64,000 bases of DNA from Mangifera indica (taxonomy: Eukaryota; Streptophyta; Magnoliopsida; Sapindales; Anacardiaceae). The position numbers and the translations under genes are program-made. This document shows positions 13,090-24,805 of the stretch, one piece after another. The stretch spans positions 12,387,820 through 12,451,819 of the forward strand of contig NC_058146.1 of assembly GCF_011075055.1 (NCBI RefSeq). Reading direction: 5' to 3'. Each line of letters starts with the position of its first letter. Positions within the stretch are counted from its first letter, which is position 1. The notes under the pieces were generated by a model. That model saw only the letters and a list, made by a program, of their open reading frames with translations. It had not been told where the DNA came from and did not search any database.

Positions 13090-14060
13090 AAGCCAACATA
13101 GTAGTAAATGCCCTGAGTAGGAAAGTAGTCTTGTCCCAAATTATAGCTCACTTCCCAAATAGAGTTGGTAAGAGAACAAACTGAGGTACTATTAGGGTAG
13201 TTAGCCAATTTATATATTCAATTGACCCTTTTAAACGAGATCGATGTGGGCTAAGTAGTAGACAAATGGTATGCTTAAATAAGACAAAGAGTTGTTGAGA
13301 ATAGTGCGGCAAATTTCAACATAGTAGATAACATTTTAAGGTTTAGAAGTTAAGTCTATGTCCCTTAGAATTAGAATTTGAGGAATAGGATCCTTACAGA
13401 GGTGTATAGTTCCCTTTACAATACTTATCCTAACAGTGTAAAGATGTATCAAGATTTAAAGAGATCTTTCTGGTGGTCAGGTATGAAAAAAGGTGCAGTA
13501 GAGTTTGTGGCTAGATTTTTAGTCTTCTAGCAAGTTAAAGTAGAACATCAGAAACTATCAAAACTTTTGCAGCCTCTTAGTGTCCTTAAATAGAAGTGGG
13601 AACATATTTCGATGGATTTTCGTGGTTAGGTTACCAAAGGTTAGATATGAATATAATGTTTTATGGGTTATAGTTGGTTGTTTGACCAAATTAGTGCAAT
13701 TTATAGTAGTAAAAGCTACCATAAGTATAAATCAGTTAGGTTAGTTGTACATCAAGGAGATAATCAAACCCTATGAAATACCTAAGACAATAGTGTTAGA
13801 TCAAGACACAAGATCTATCTTAGTATTTTGGCAAAGTTTGTATAAGTCATTGGGTACTAACTTAGTTTGTAGCATAGCCCACCATCCTTAGACAGATGGA
13901 CAAATTGAAATGGACAATTGGGTGATCAAGGACATACTAAAGACAAGTTTCTTAGATAAAATGGACAAATTAGATAGAGGTGTTGATGATAATAACTATT
14001 AGCAACCATCAAGATGGTTTCGTATGTGACATCTTTTGGTAGAAATTGTAAATCACCTTT
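13090..14060 (+). pseudogene. Gypsy integrase remnant
   Basis: The zinc-binding and core parts of integrase are readable: KMYQDLKRSFWWSGMKKG (about 13440-13495), then KVEHQKLSKLLQPLS and WEHISMDFRG (to about 13627). A TDGQIEMDNWVIKD block lies near 13895. The zinc-binding Cys pair is replaced and the frame is broken repeatedly. It continues the same element as the RT block and runs into the C-terminal part at 14100. Confidence 0.75.
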
Positions 14061-14099
14061 GCATTAGGATAAGATAAGTGAGAGAGACGCCTTAACTTA

Positions 14100-14745
14100 A
14101 GCATTAGGGCCCAAGATGACTTAGAGAATGATAAAAGACACTAGGCAAATGTAAGAAAGAATTAAGCAAGCTTAACAGCATTAGAAGAGTTATGCTTATA
14201 AGAGGAAAGATTTTGAGTTTACAGTAGGTGATAAGGTCTTTGTGAAAGTAGCCCAATATAAGCATGTTATGAGATTTAATAGAAAAGGAATCTAGTGCCA
14301 AGGTTTTTAGGAAGCTTAAGAGCATTAGAAGAGTTATACTTACAAGAGGAAAGATTTTGAGTTTACAGTAGGTGATAAGGTCTTTGTGAAAGTAGCCCAA
14401 TATAAGCATGTTATGAGATTTGATAGAAAACGAAGCTAGTGCCAAGGTTTGTAGGACTATTCAAAGTATTGAAGCATATAGGTAAGGTAGCCTACCAGTT
14501 TGTGTTGTCAACGAGCATGGATTGCATTCATAACGTGTTCCATGTGCCATTATTATGTAAGCATATTAGCACCCCGACCTATGTGCCAAAAGTGGAAGAT
14601 ATTGAGTTCAAGGAAAATATAGTCTATGAGAAGCTTATAAACAAACAGATTCCCCTGGTCAAGGTCCTTTTGAGGAATCACTAAATCCAAGAGGCTATAT
14701 GGAAGGTCAAGGAAGACATGAGGAAAAGGTTCTCATAACTCTTTG
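14100..14745 (+). pseudogene. Gypsy integrase C-terminal region with tandem duplication
   Basis: The KDFEFTVGDKVFVKVAQYKH block occurs twice, once per 144-bp repeat. It is followed from 14439 by an open stretch of 81 codons: PRFVGLFKVLKHIGKVAYQF, then HNVFHVPLLCKHI, and KQIPLVKVLLRNH at its end. After a stop, a VKEDMRKRF-like tail reaches 14735. This is the usual C-terminus of plant chromovirus integrases. I see no clear chromodomain after it. The polypurine tract and the downstream LTR follow within 50 bp. Confidence 0.85.
14169..14453 (+). repeat. 144-bp direct tandem duplication in integrase
   Basis: The segment containing AGAGGAAAGATTTTGAGTTT occurs at 14201 and again at 14345, an offset of 144 bp, with only a few differences. 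144 is a multiple of three, so the duplication itself keeps the frame. Both flanks carry other stops. Confidence 0.9.
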
Positions 14746-14770
14746 AGTTAATTTTGAGGATAAAATTCAT

Positions 14771-14784
14771 ATAAGGGGGTAAAA
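14771..14784 (+). other. Polypurine tract of the gypsy element
   Basis: ATAAGGGGGTAAAA lies directly before the TG start of the downstream LTR at 14785, the position where plus-strand priming occurs in LTR retrotransposons. Confidence 0.7.
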
Positions 14785-15324
14785 TGTAATACCTACAAAT
14801 AAATTTTAAAGGTATTAATGTTTTTTTTATAAATTTCAAATCTGAACCGAGTCAGAATCAAAGATATTACTTTTATTGTGCGAAAAAAAAATAGGGTAGT
14901 TTTGTTTGGACCTAATGGTTGATCCATATAAGTAAATCCCAAGAGATGGATTTTTCCTTAGCTAAACTTCATTAAAGACTCCATTAATTAGGAGTCCTAA
15001 GTACACTACGCGTTAGCCGCCTATATAAGATTCTTTTACCCAAACTTTAGGTTTTTCTAGCCATTTTGCTAGAGAAAAGAAAAGAGAATGTTAAGGGAGA
15101 AAAGAAAGAGACAGTAGTCCAAAAAAGGTTATGCTGACAAGCCAAAGAAAAAAAAAAAAGAGAGAAAAATGTTGTGCCCAAATTTTCAATGCATGTCTGT
15201 AAAAGATTTTTGTGTTCTCCCAATTCCACCGTTGGATCTATCTAATTTTTAGACTACTAGTAGAAGACTCATTGTGCTTCCCTTTGAATGGTGGAAATCT
15301 TGTTTTGTTTTTGCAGTAACCTAT
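14785..15324 (+). repeat. Downstream gypsy LTR, first part (split by nested insertion)
   Basis: It begins TGTAATACC and follows the 5' LTR (8102 on) block by block, including the AAGAGATGGATTTTT and GAGTCCTAAG segments and the AAAGAAAAAAAAAAAAGAG stretch, up to GTAACCTAT. There the sequence jumps into the SIRE-like element and resumes at 24806. Confidence 0.85.
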
Positions 15325-16763
15325 TATTGACTCAAGGAGTCATTGTGCTCTTATTTTGATGATAACAAACTAATATGTCCCTTAGCATATTAACTAATGA
15401 TTTTACTTGAGTATGAACTTAGATTGCAATAATTAATTCAATGCACTTGAAGGAGTTTCAAGATGGAAATGAAAAAGAAGACTCAATTGAAGAATTCTTG
15501 AAGATTTGAAGTAAAACTCAAGTTTAGGTAGACATGTTTGTAATTTAGAGCCTTCGTTTTGATTAGAATATTTATTTGCATGAGATAGCTCACTTAAAAA
15601 CTCATTTTTATATCTTTCACATTTTGGGTTAAAATGTCATTTTTCAAACTTATTGGGTTAACCAAGTTTTTCACTAAAGTTTTTAATTCATTTAAAATAA
15701 TGAAGTTTTGTGAACTACATTTTCATATCTTAAAGTTGGTTTTGAAAGAATTTTCAAAAATGGGTTAAATTGTCACTTTTCAAAGTTTTAGGGGTCAAAT
15801 AGATTTTTGAAAATTTAGGGGGTAAAAATTATAAAATTCGGTCGACCGAATTTGACCGACCGAATCAGCTTCCGAATTGTCCAGAAGCCATGTATTTTGG
15901 CTTCAGAAATTTGGTCAACCGAATTAAATTCGGTCGACCGAATTTTGGTTTGAATTTTTCCAACGGTTAGTGCCACGTAAGCTCCACGAAAGTGCCACGT
16001 CATATCTGGTTGATCGAATTACATCCGATCGATCGAATTGTGCATTTTTTGGAAAACTAAAACAGCTATCTTTGTGCACAACGGTAACTTTCCTTATTTT
16101 CCCCTATATAAACTCAATCAAATTCGTTCGAAAAGAACTTTTGCCACCAAGAACTTTCACATATTTGAGAGCAAATTAGTTTTGAGCTATTTACTTGCAA
16201 ATTCTTTTCTCTAATCAAAACCCTTGCTCATACACTTTGTAATTCCATTTGCATTAGGTTGTACTAAGCTTTAACTTTCATATACACTCTTTGAGAGAGA
16301 TCATATTTCAATTCCGTACTAAAAATCATACTATAAAAGAGTGAGGTTCACTCTTGGAGAGATTAGCAAATTTTTAGTGAGAGAAATTGAGCTTTAACAT
16401 TTGTAAAGGTTAATAGCACCTTGGAAGCTATTTTGGTTGTGAAGAAAAGCTTGGTTGAGGTTTTAGTCAATCAATGATTAGTGGAATACTCCAAGGGAGA
16501 AAGCTTGGAAGAGTGGACGTAAGCCGGGTTGAGCCGAACCACTATACATCGCGTGTTTGATTTTCTCTTCCCTTAAACTCATACTTTATGTTATGTTATT
16601 TTGATTGTATTGATTATTTGGAATATTTTAGTTATTCTCATAAATTGGATTAAAAATAGGCAACATTCATTGATTTGAATAAATTGCTTTAATTTTCAAA
16701 TTTGGTAAAGATTGTTTTAAAATTACCTAATTCACCCCCCTTCTTAGGCCATTCGATCCTACA
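15325..16763 (+). repeat. 5' LTR of the SIRE-like element
   Basis: It starts TATTGACTCA (the 3' copy keeps TGTTGACTCA) and ends GATCCTACA. It contains the palindrome AATTCGGTCGACCGAATT at 15835-15852 and 15927-15944, degenerate relatives near 16003-16040, and a TATATAAA at 16105-16112 that is also present in the 3' LTR and is the likely promoter. Confidence 0.9.
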
Positions 16764-16765
16764 AT

Positions 16766-16777
16766 TGGTATCAAAGC
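16766..16777 (+). other. Primer binding site of the SIRE-like element
   Basis: TGGTATCAAAGC lies two bases after the LTR end. It matches the initiator tRNA-Met primer site with one change. Confidence 0.85.
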
Positions 16778-16815
16778 TTGGTTGCTCATTCTCATAAACT
16801 TAACCGTTTAGAGCA

Positions 16816-18591
16816 ATGGCCATGAACCTAGGAAAATCTCATACCGTTAGTGAAGGGCTTGCCCCTAATAGACCGCCATTGTTTAATGGCACTGGATATG
16901 CCCATTGGAAAAATTGTATGTCGATTTTCCTTCAAAGTGATTATGAATTGTGGGATGTAGTGCAAGATGGACCTTTTGTTCCTATGAAAGAAGTAGATGG
17001 AAAATAAGTGCCCAAAACTAGGGAAGAAATGACCCTCAAGATAAGAAGAATATTGTCATTAATGCTAGAGCTATGAATGTGTTATATTGTGTATTAAATG
17101 AATATAACTTTAACAAGGTACAAGCTTGTACCTCGGCTAAAGAAATTTGGGAATTATTGATGGTGTCAAATGAGGGGACTTCACAAGTCAAGGAGACTAA
17201 AATTAGCATGCTCACACACTCATACGAGTTGTTTAAGATGAATGAAAATGAAACTATTAGTGACATGTTTGATAGATTTATTACTATTGTGAATGAATTG
17301 AAAAATATTGGTAAAGTTTATACTAACCAAGAAAATGTCAAGAAACTTCTTAGGTGTTTGCCTCCCTCTTGGGATCCCAAAGTGATGGTAATCGAAGAAG
17401 CAAAAGATGTCAAGACTCTACCTCTTGAAGAGCTTTTAGGTTCATTTCTCACTCATAAGCTTACTATGAAGCAACGACAAATTGAAGAAATGGAGAAGAA
17501 GAAAAAGAGTATCGCCTTCAAATCATCCATCAAAGAAAAGTTCCTAGAAGAGGAAGAGGAGACATCAAATGATGAAGATGAAGACATTGCACTCTTAAGT
17601 AGAAAGATTGGAAAGCTTCTAAGGAATAGAAAGCTAAGAAGAAATGGAAACTTCATAAAAATGGATGCTTCTAAAGGTGAAAGGAGAGAAAGACAAAGGA
17701 GAAAACAAGTTGTATGCTATGAATGCAAGAAGTCGGGACACATCAAATATGATTGCCCTCTCCTCAAAATTGGTAGATCGAAAAAGAAAGCAATGAAGGC
17801 TACATGGGATGATAGCGATGAAAGTGAATCCGAAAAGGAGGATAATGAAGTGGCCAACATGTGTTTCATGGCAATTACAAATAATGAGGTAACTAACTCT
17901 AACTCATCTAATACTTGTGATGATTTAGATGACATAGATGATGAGATAGATGAAAACCCCTCATATGAAGAGTTATATGATACACTTGAAGAGATGAATG
18001 AAAAACTTGCTCTTTGCATGTCTAAAAATGCAACCCTTAAAAAGAAAAAATTTAATTTGGAAAAAGAAAATAAGTCCTTAAAGAAAGAAAATGAAAATCT
18101 TAACCAAAAAATCCTTAAGCTTAAAGGAAAAGAAAATGAAGAAAACAAGTATTCCATTTTTGAAAAAAGAAAAACAAAAGTTTGAAAATGATCTTTGCAT
18201 AGCTAAAAGGGAAAAAGAAATTATAGAAAATGAAATTGAAGTTTTAAAAAGGGGAGCAAAGGATTTAAGTGAAATAGTTTTAAAATTTAAAAATGGAAAA
18301 GATATTCTTGATAAAATGCTTGGTGTACAAAGGGGAATCTTAAACAAAAGAGGACTTGGTTATAAACCTTTCATCAAGGCAAAATACTTAAAAAATTATT
18401 TTGTTAAAGCCTCAACTTCAAGTGAATCAAATATAACTTGCAATTATTGTGGAAATAAAGGTCATATCTCATCATCTTGCCTAATTCAAAAGAAACATCA
18501 TATGGGCACTAAGAAAGCGTGGGTTCCTAAGGGAACAAAAACTAACCACCAAGGACCCAACATGATTTGGGTACCTAAGACAAATTTTTGA
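16816..18591 (+). pseudogene. SIRE-like gag (capsid/nucleocapsid), broken
   Basis: The start codon at 16816 (MAMNLGKSH...) opens the capsid part; FNGTGYAHWKNCMSIFL is the conserved retrotransposon gag motif. A TAA at 17005 and a frameshift near 17020 break it. The main frame resumes from about 17023 (DPQDKKNIVINARAM), giving a 370-codon open stretch from the ATG at 17073 with a first knuckle CYECKKSGHIKYDC. An acidic linker and a Lys/Glu-rich coiled coil follow. A second frameshift near 18155 moves the coiled coil and second knuckle CNYCGNKGHISSSC to another frame, ending in WVPKGTKTNHQGP and WVPKTNF before a TGA at 18589. Apart from three lesions the protein is nearly complete. Confidence 0.9.
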
Positions 18592-18634
18592 ATCTCCCAT
18601 TGTGTTTAGGAACCGAAAAATAAAAAGAAGAAAA

Positions 18635-19800
18635 GCAAATGGTTCCTCGATAGTGCTTGCTCAAGACACATGACCGGAGATATTTCACTTTTCTCGACAA
18701 TAAGCAAGATAGATGGAGGACATGTCACCTTTGGAGACAATGTGAAGGGTAAAATTATTGGCATTAAAGATATTGGTAACAACTCTCATATTATCATTGA
18801 AAATGTTCTTTTGGTAGATAGTCTTAAGCATAATCTCCTTAGCATTAGTCAACTATGTGATAAAGGATTTAAAGTCATTTTTTAGCCAAATAGTTGCACT
18901 ATAGAAAATATGAATGATGGAAAAACAAGTTGTTTAGGAAATAGAGATGGAAATGTTTACACTATAGATGTAGAAAATACATCTCATGAAAATCTATGCT
19001 TTTCCGCATTGCATGAAAATAGTTGGTTATGGCATAGAAGATTAAGTCATGCTAGCATGGACTTGATTTCAAAAATCTCCAATAAGGAGCTTGTAAAAGG
19101 TCTTCCGAAAATAGATTTTATTAAAAATAAAATTTGTGATGCATGTCAATTTGGTAAACAAACAAAAAACTCTTTTAAAAGTAAAACTCATGTTTCTACA
19201 TCTAGACCTTTACAACTTCATCATATTGATCTTTTTGGTCCTTCAAGAACCGCAAGCCTAAGTGGAAAACATTATGCTTTTGTTATTGTTGATGATTTTT
19301 CAAGATTCACTTGGGTACTTTTTCTTGCATCAAAAGATGAAGCCCTCCATGCATTTTCAAAATTTGTCAAGAAAATACAAAAAGAAAAAGAAATGCATAT
19401 TTCTTGCATTAGAAGTGATCATGGGGGAGAATTTGAAAATCATTTATTTGAAAACTTTTGTGATGAGCATGGTATCGAACATCAATTTTCTTGTCCTAGA
19501 ACTCCTCAACAAAATGGTGTTGTTGAAAGAAAGAATAGGATAATTCAAGAAATGGCTAGAACCATGTTAAATGAAAAAACTTTATCTCAATATTTTTAGG
19601 TGGAAGCCATAAACATCGCATGTTATGTTCTAAATCGTGTTTTAATAAGACCATTCTTAGATAAAACTCCATATGAACTTTGGAAAAGCAAAAAACCAAA
19701 TATTGGTTATTTTAAAGTTTTTGGATGCAAATGCTTCATTTTGAACACAAAAGAAAACTTAGGAAAATTTGATTCAAAATCGGACATTGGCATTTTTCTT
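18635..19800 (+). pseudogene. SIRE-like protease and integrase, broken
   Basis: The protease site reads WFLDSACSRHMTGD at 18642-18680. The family has Asp-Ser-Gly, so the glycine of the active site is changed to Ala here. A TAG at 18883 separates it from the GAG-pre-integrase and integrase part: LWHRRLSHASMD and CDACQFGK supply the HHCC zinc site. HIDLFGPS, RSDHGGEFEN and QQNGVVERKNR contain the three acidic catalytic residues. A second TAG at 19597 replaces the Trp of an FWVEA motif, and the frame continues through [10 protein letters not shown]. The integrase core is otherwise intact. The enzyme would cut and join element cDNA in the nucleus. Confidence 0.92.
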
Positions 19801-21693
19801 GAATATTCATCATCTAGCAAAGTATATAGAGTGTTTAACAAAAGGACACTAGTAGTTGAGGAATCCATGCATGTTATTTTTGATGAATCTAATCTTTTAA
19901 CTAGTGTGCAAGTTGATATTGATGATGATCTAGTTAAAAATAGAGACCAAACGGAAATTCATGATTCACTAAATGATGATAAGGATGAAGCAAACCAAGA
20001 GCTAAAACATGAAGAAGATAAAGATAAAGATAAAGATCTTCCTAAGGCTTGGAGGTATGCAAATGCTCATCCTAAAGAATTAATTATTGGTGAGGAAAAT
20101 CAAGGTGTTAAAACTAGATCATCCTTTAATCTTTGTAATAATTTAGCATTTCTTTCACAATTTGAACCAAAAACATTTCATGATCCATTAAATGATGAAT
20201 TTTGGATTTTAGCCATGCAAGAGGAACTAAATCAATTCGAAAGAAATAATGTTTGGGAACTAGTCCCTCGTCCAGATCATCAATCCGTTATTAGCACAAA
20301 ATGGGTTTTTAGGAACAAAATGGATGAATCCGGAGTGGTTGTTAGAAATAAAGCTAGATTAGTGGCTCAAGGCTACAACCAAGAAGAGGGAATAGATTTT
20401 GAAGAAACTTTTGCACCAGTAGCTAGACTAGAATCCATTAGGATGCTTTTGATATTTGCATGTTCTAAAAATTTTATTTTATATCAAATGGATGTCAAAA
20501 GTGTTTTCTTAAATGGATTTATCATGGAGGAAGTTTATGTTAAACAACCTCCTGGGTTTGAAAGTCATGATTTCCCAAACCATGTTTTTAAACTTCAAAA
20601 AGCTCTTTATGGTTTAAAACAAGCACCTCGAGTATGGTATGAACGTTTGAGTAAATTCTTGGTTGAAAAAGATTTTTGCATTGGAAAAGTAGATACTACA
20701 TTGTTTATTAAGAGAAAAAAAAATGATATACTTTTGGTTCAAATTTATGTTGATGATATCATCTTTAGATCTACTAATGTCTCTTTGTGTGAAGAATTTT
20801 CTAACTTCATGAGCAAAGAATTTGAAATGAGTATGATGGGAGAACTCAAGTATTTTCTCGGACTTAATATCAAGCAAAGCAAAGAGGGTATCTTCATCAA
20901 TCAATCTTTATACATCAAGGACTTATTAAAGAAGTTTGGCATGGAAGGACTAAAAGCTTCAAGCACACCAATGAGTTCAACTATCAAGCTCACCAAAGAT
21001 GAGAGTGGGCCAAATGTTGATGTTAAAATGTATAGAGGTATGATTGACTCTTTTTTATATTTAACTGCTAGTAGACCCGATATTATGTTTAGTGTGTGCT
21101 TGTGTGCTCGATTCCAATCATGTCCCAAGGAATCTCATTTAAAAGCCCTTAAAAGAATCTTCAAATATTTACATGGTACTAGATTTTTAGGGTTGTGGTA
21201 TCCTAGAGAAACGTCTTTTGACCTAGTGAGCTATTCGGATGTCGACTTTGCCAGAAGCTAAGTCGATAGAAAAAGTACTAGTGGTACTTGTCATTTTCTA
21301 GGTCATGCATTAGTTTCATGATTTTCAAGGAAACAAAACTCCGTAGTTTTATCAACCGCGGAAGCGGAATATATTGCCGCCAGTAGTTGTTGTGCTCAAG
21401 TCTTGTGGATGCAACAAACTCTTAGGGATTATGGAGTTAGCCTATCTAAAACTCCAATCTTGTGTGACAACACAAGTGCTATTAGCTTATCCAAAAATCT
21501 CATTCAACACTCTCGAACCAAACATATAGAAATTAGATATCATTTTATTCGAGACCATATTCAAAAGGGTGATATTTGTCTTGACTTTGTATCCACCGAA
21601 AATCAACTTACGGATATTTTTACAAAACCTCTCAGGGAAGAACGTTTTTGCAAAATTAGAAATGAGCTTGGGATCATGGAATCACCACATTAG
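19801..21693 (+). pseudogene. SIRE-like reverse transcriptase and RNase H, broken
   Basis: The frame from 19600 stays open to 21261. RT blocks are [47 protein letters not shown] and the catalytic [11 protein letters not shown] (20746-20778), all intact. Then come [10 protein letters not shown] and [10 protein letters not shown]. RNase H begins [10 protein letters not shown] and is stopped by TAA at 21259 and TGA at 21319 (a Trp codon in relatives). It continues STAEAEYIAASSCCAQVLWM, CDNTSAISLSKN and TKHIEIRYHFIRDH to a normal stop at 21691. Only two stops separate this part from a full reading frame, so it decayed recently compared with the gypsy host. Confidence 0.93.
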
Positions 21694-23346
21694 CATTTGC
21701 ACTTAAATATCATTGTGGTTGTGGTGTTTTGGATTAATTGAGAATGTCAATATATGCTTTATGCATCATTTCATGTTTGACCATCCTTGATAGTTTTCTT
21801 GTACCAATTATTCTTGCATTGATTTTTAATGTGTTTGATTTAATTTTCCTCATATTTAGCATCAAATTTCATTGTACTTTATGTTATTAAGTCAAAATTG
21901 CATAGTTAGATCATTTTGGCTTGTTTATACTCAATATGGGACAACAAAGTGCATAAAATATACACCAGAATTTTACAGAATTCGGCTGACGAATTGGAAA
22001 ATTCGCTCAACCTAATTTGTCAAAATTCGGTCGACCTAATTTCAAAATTCGGTTGACCGTTTTCTACAGTGTTCTGCAATGTATAAAGGCAAATGTTTCT
22101 CCACTTTTTATATCATGTTTCTTCAACTTTTTTTTATCAAATTGGTTCCTAACATATTTTGTACACTTTCTAACCAAAATTCTCTTTCAAAAACATCATA
22201 GTTCATCTAAATTTTCAACAAAATCTCTAAAGACTTTAGACCCTAAAAATTTGAATTTTGCTTCAATTCATCCAAAATTCGGTTTTTGTCTTAAAACACC
22301 TTTTTTTTTTGTCATCCTTTTTGGATTTCAACTATACCATTGGATTTCTCTCACCATTTTTAACTTAGGTGTGTATTAAAATTTCAAATGTGTGAATGTT
22401 CATGTAGATTTACATTTTTGCCCTTGTACATACATTCGAAGCCATGGTGCATTTCATCACATTTTATTGCACTCAATATGGCATTTATACTTCTTTTCTA
22501 TTTTCCATTTGAAAACTTACTCTTGTGCTTCATTTTATTTAAGTTGATAATTATGTGTATAGTTAAGCACTTGTTAGTTTATGTGATATATTCGTGTATT
22601 TTACATGAACTTACACTTTATATTATCTAAGCATTAGTACTCTTACTTGGATGATTATGATTGTTTGGACTTCTTTTTGTCATTAATTTAGCCTTGATAA
22701 TCATATCTTCTATATATATGTTAAGGTATTTTTGTCTTTTTTTGCCTTGTGGATATATATATCTTGCTTATTTTCTTTTTTATAATGACAAAGGGGGAGA
22801 AGTTATACATGTTATATTCTATATTTCATTATGGATGTATTTGGTTATGATTATGGATGTAATATTTAATGTATATGGACTTTCCACATGCTTTGATGCT
22901 TTATCTTGTTTGAATTGTTAATGCTCTTATTTTGATGCTCATATTTATTTAGACATTATATTTATGCACTAAGCCTTGATGATTTTTTTTGGGCCATTTT
23001 GGTGGTCATTTGCTTTTACATTATTTTGTCTCCTTGATTATATCATTTTATCCATTGTCTTGTTCTTTTTTATAATGACAAAGGAGGAGAAAAGTTTGAT
23101 TGACAATTGATACTTTCATTTCATTAATGTTGTGGATATTGTGGATATTTTGATGAGGATATATGTGATTGATGAGATTGATGTTGAACATATTATTATT
23201 TGCATATATTCAAGGGGAGGAAACTTGATTTTTTAAGGCGAACTCTTGCAAAATTTTTTAAAAATCAAGTGTTCCTTAACTTCAAGGAAATACATTCATT
23301 GATATATTTTATAAAATTCCTTGAAGTGCATATGTGTTTGTCATCA
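21694..23346 (+). other. Long 3' region between pol and LTR of the SIRE-like element
   Basis: About 1.65 kb, very T-rich, at the place where SIRE elements can carry an envelope-like frame. Three open stretches (22017-22379, 22388-22630, 22661-22921) give Phe/Leu-rich translations, but these follow from base composition and I see no conserved motif. It holds a cluster of ATTCGGTCGACC-like motifs (21976-22062) and two copies of a TATAATGACAAAGG motif (22781, 23069). Confidence 0.6.
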
Positions 23347-23362
23347 TCAAAAAGAGGGAGAT
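23347..23362 (+). other. Polypurine tract of the SIRE-like element
   Basis: AAAAAGAGGGAGAT directly precedes the TGTTGACTCA start of the 3' LTR. Confidence 0.8.
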
Positions 23363-24805
23363 TGTTGACTCAATGAGTCATTGTGCTCTTATTTTGATGA
23401 TAACAAACTAATATGTCCCTTAGCATATTAACTAATGATTTTACTTGAGTATGAACTTAGATTGCAAGAATTGATTCAATGCACTTGAAGGAGTTTCAAG
23501 ATGGAAATGAAAGAGAATACTCAATTGAAGAATTCTTGAAGATTTGAAGTAAAACTCAAGTTTAGGTAGACATATTTGTAATTTAGAGCATTCGTTTTGA
23601 TTAGAATATTTATTTGCATAAAATAGCTCACTTAAAAACTCATTTTTATATCTTTCACATTTTGGGTTAAAATATCATTTTTTAAACTTATTGGGTTAAC
23701 CAAGTTTTTCACTAAAGTTTATTAATTCATTTAAAATAATGAAGTTTTGTGAACTACATTTTCATATCTTAAAGTTGGTTTTGAAAGAATTTTCAAAAAT
23801 GGGTTAAATTGTCACTTTTCAAAGTTTTAGGGGTCAAATTGTGATTTTTAAAATTTTAGGGGGTAAAATGTTATAAAATTTGATCGACCGAATTTGACTG
23901 ATCAAATCAGCTTCTGAATTGTCCAGAAGCCATGTATTTTGGCTTTAGAAATTCGGTCAACCGAATTAAATTCGGTCGACCGAATTTTGGTTTGAATTTT
24001 TCTAATGGCTAGTGCCACGTAAGCTCCACGGAAGTGCCACATCATATCCGGTTGACCGAATTACATCTGATCAACCAAATTGTGCATTTTCTGAAAAACT
24101 AAAACGGCTATCTTTGTGCACAACGGTAACTTTCCTTATTTTCCCCTATATAAACTCAATCAAATTCGTTCGAAAAGAACTTTTGCCACCAAGAACTTTC
24201 ACATATTTGAGAGCAAATTAGTTTTGAGCTATTTACTTGCAAATTCTTTTCTCTAATCAAAACCCTTGCTCATACACTTTGTAATTCTTTTTGCATTGGG
24301 TTGTACTAAGCTTTAACTTTCATATACACTCTTTGAGGGAGATCATATTTCAATTTCGTACTAAAAATCGTACTATAAAAGAGTTAGGTTCACTCTTGGA
24401 GAGATTAGCAAGTTTCTAGTGAGAGAAATTGAGCTTTAACATTTGTAAAGGTTAATAGCACCTTGGAAGTTATTTTGGTTGTGAAGAAAAGCTTGGTTGA
24501 GGTTTTAGTCAATCAAGGATTAGTGGAATACTCCAAGGGAGAAAGCTTGAAGGAGTGGACGTAGGCCAGGTTGAGCCGAACCACTATACATCGCGTGTTT
24601 GATTTTCTCTTCCCTTAAACTCATACTTTATGTTATGTTATTTTGATTGTATTTATTATTTGGAATATTTTAGTTATTCTCATAAATTGGATTAAAAATA
24701 GGCAACATTCATTGATTTGAATAAATTGTTTTAATTCTCAAATTTGGTAAAGATTGTTTTAAAATTGCCTAATTCATCCCCCCTCTTAGGCCATTCGATC
24801 CTACA
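23363..24805 (+). repeat. 3' LTR of the SIRE-like element
   Basis: It runs from TGTTGACTCA to GATCCTACA, 1443 bp against 1439 bp for the 5' copy, with small differences throughout. It keeps the TATATAAA (24147-24154) and one perfect AATTCGGTCGACCGAATT (23969-23986). The first palindrome is degraded here (TTGATCGACCGAATTTG near 23879). Confidence 0.92.

Noticed and set aside
17717..18347. Minus-strand Ser/Phe-rich open frames opposite the SIRE gag coiled coil
   Set aside because: They are the complement of Lys/Glu-rich coding sequence and have no support of their own.
18635..21693. An active SIRE copy using stop-codon read-through between gag and pol
   Set aside because: SIRE elements can use read-through at the gag-pol border, but here there are several further stops and two gag frameshifts, so activity is not credible.
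22017..22921. Possible envelope-like gene between pol and the 3' LTR of the SIRE-like element
   Set aside because: The open stretches are short and Phe/Leu-rich because the DNA is T-rich. I see no conserved motif, no clear signal peptide plus transmembrane layout, and no frame continuity.
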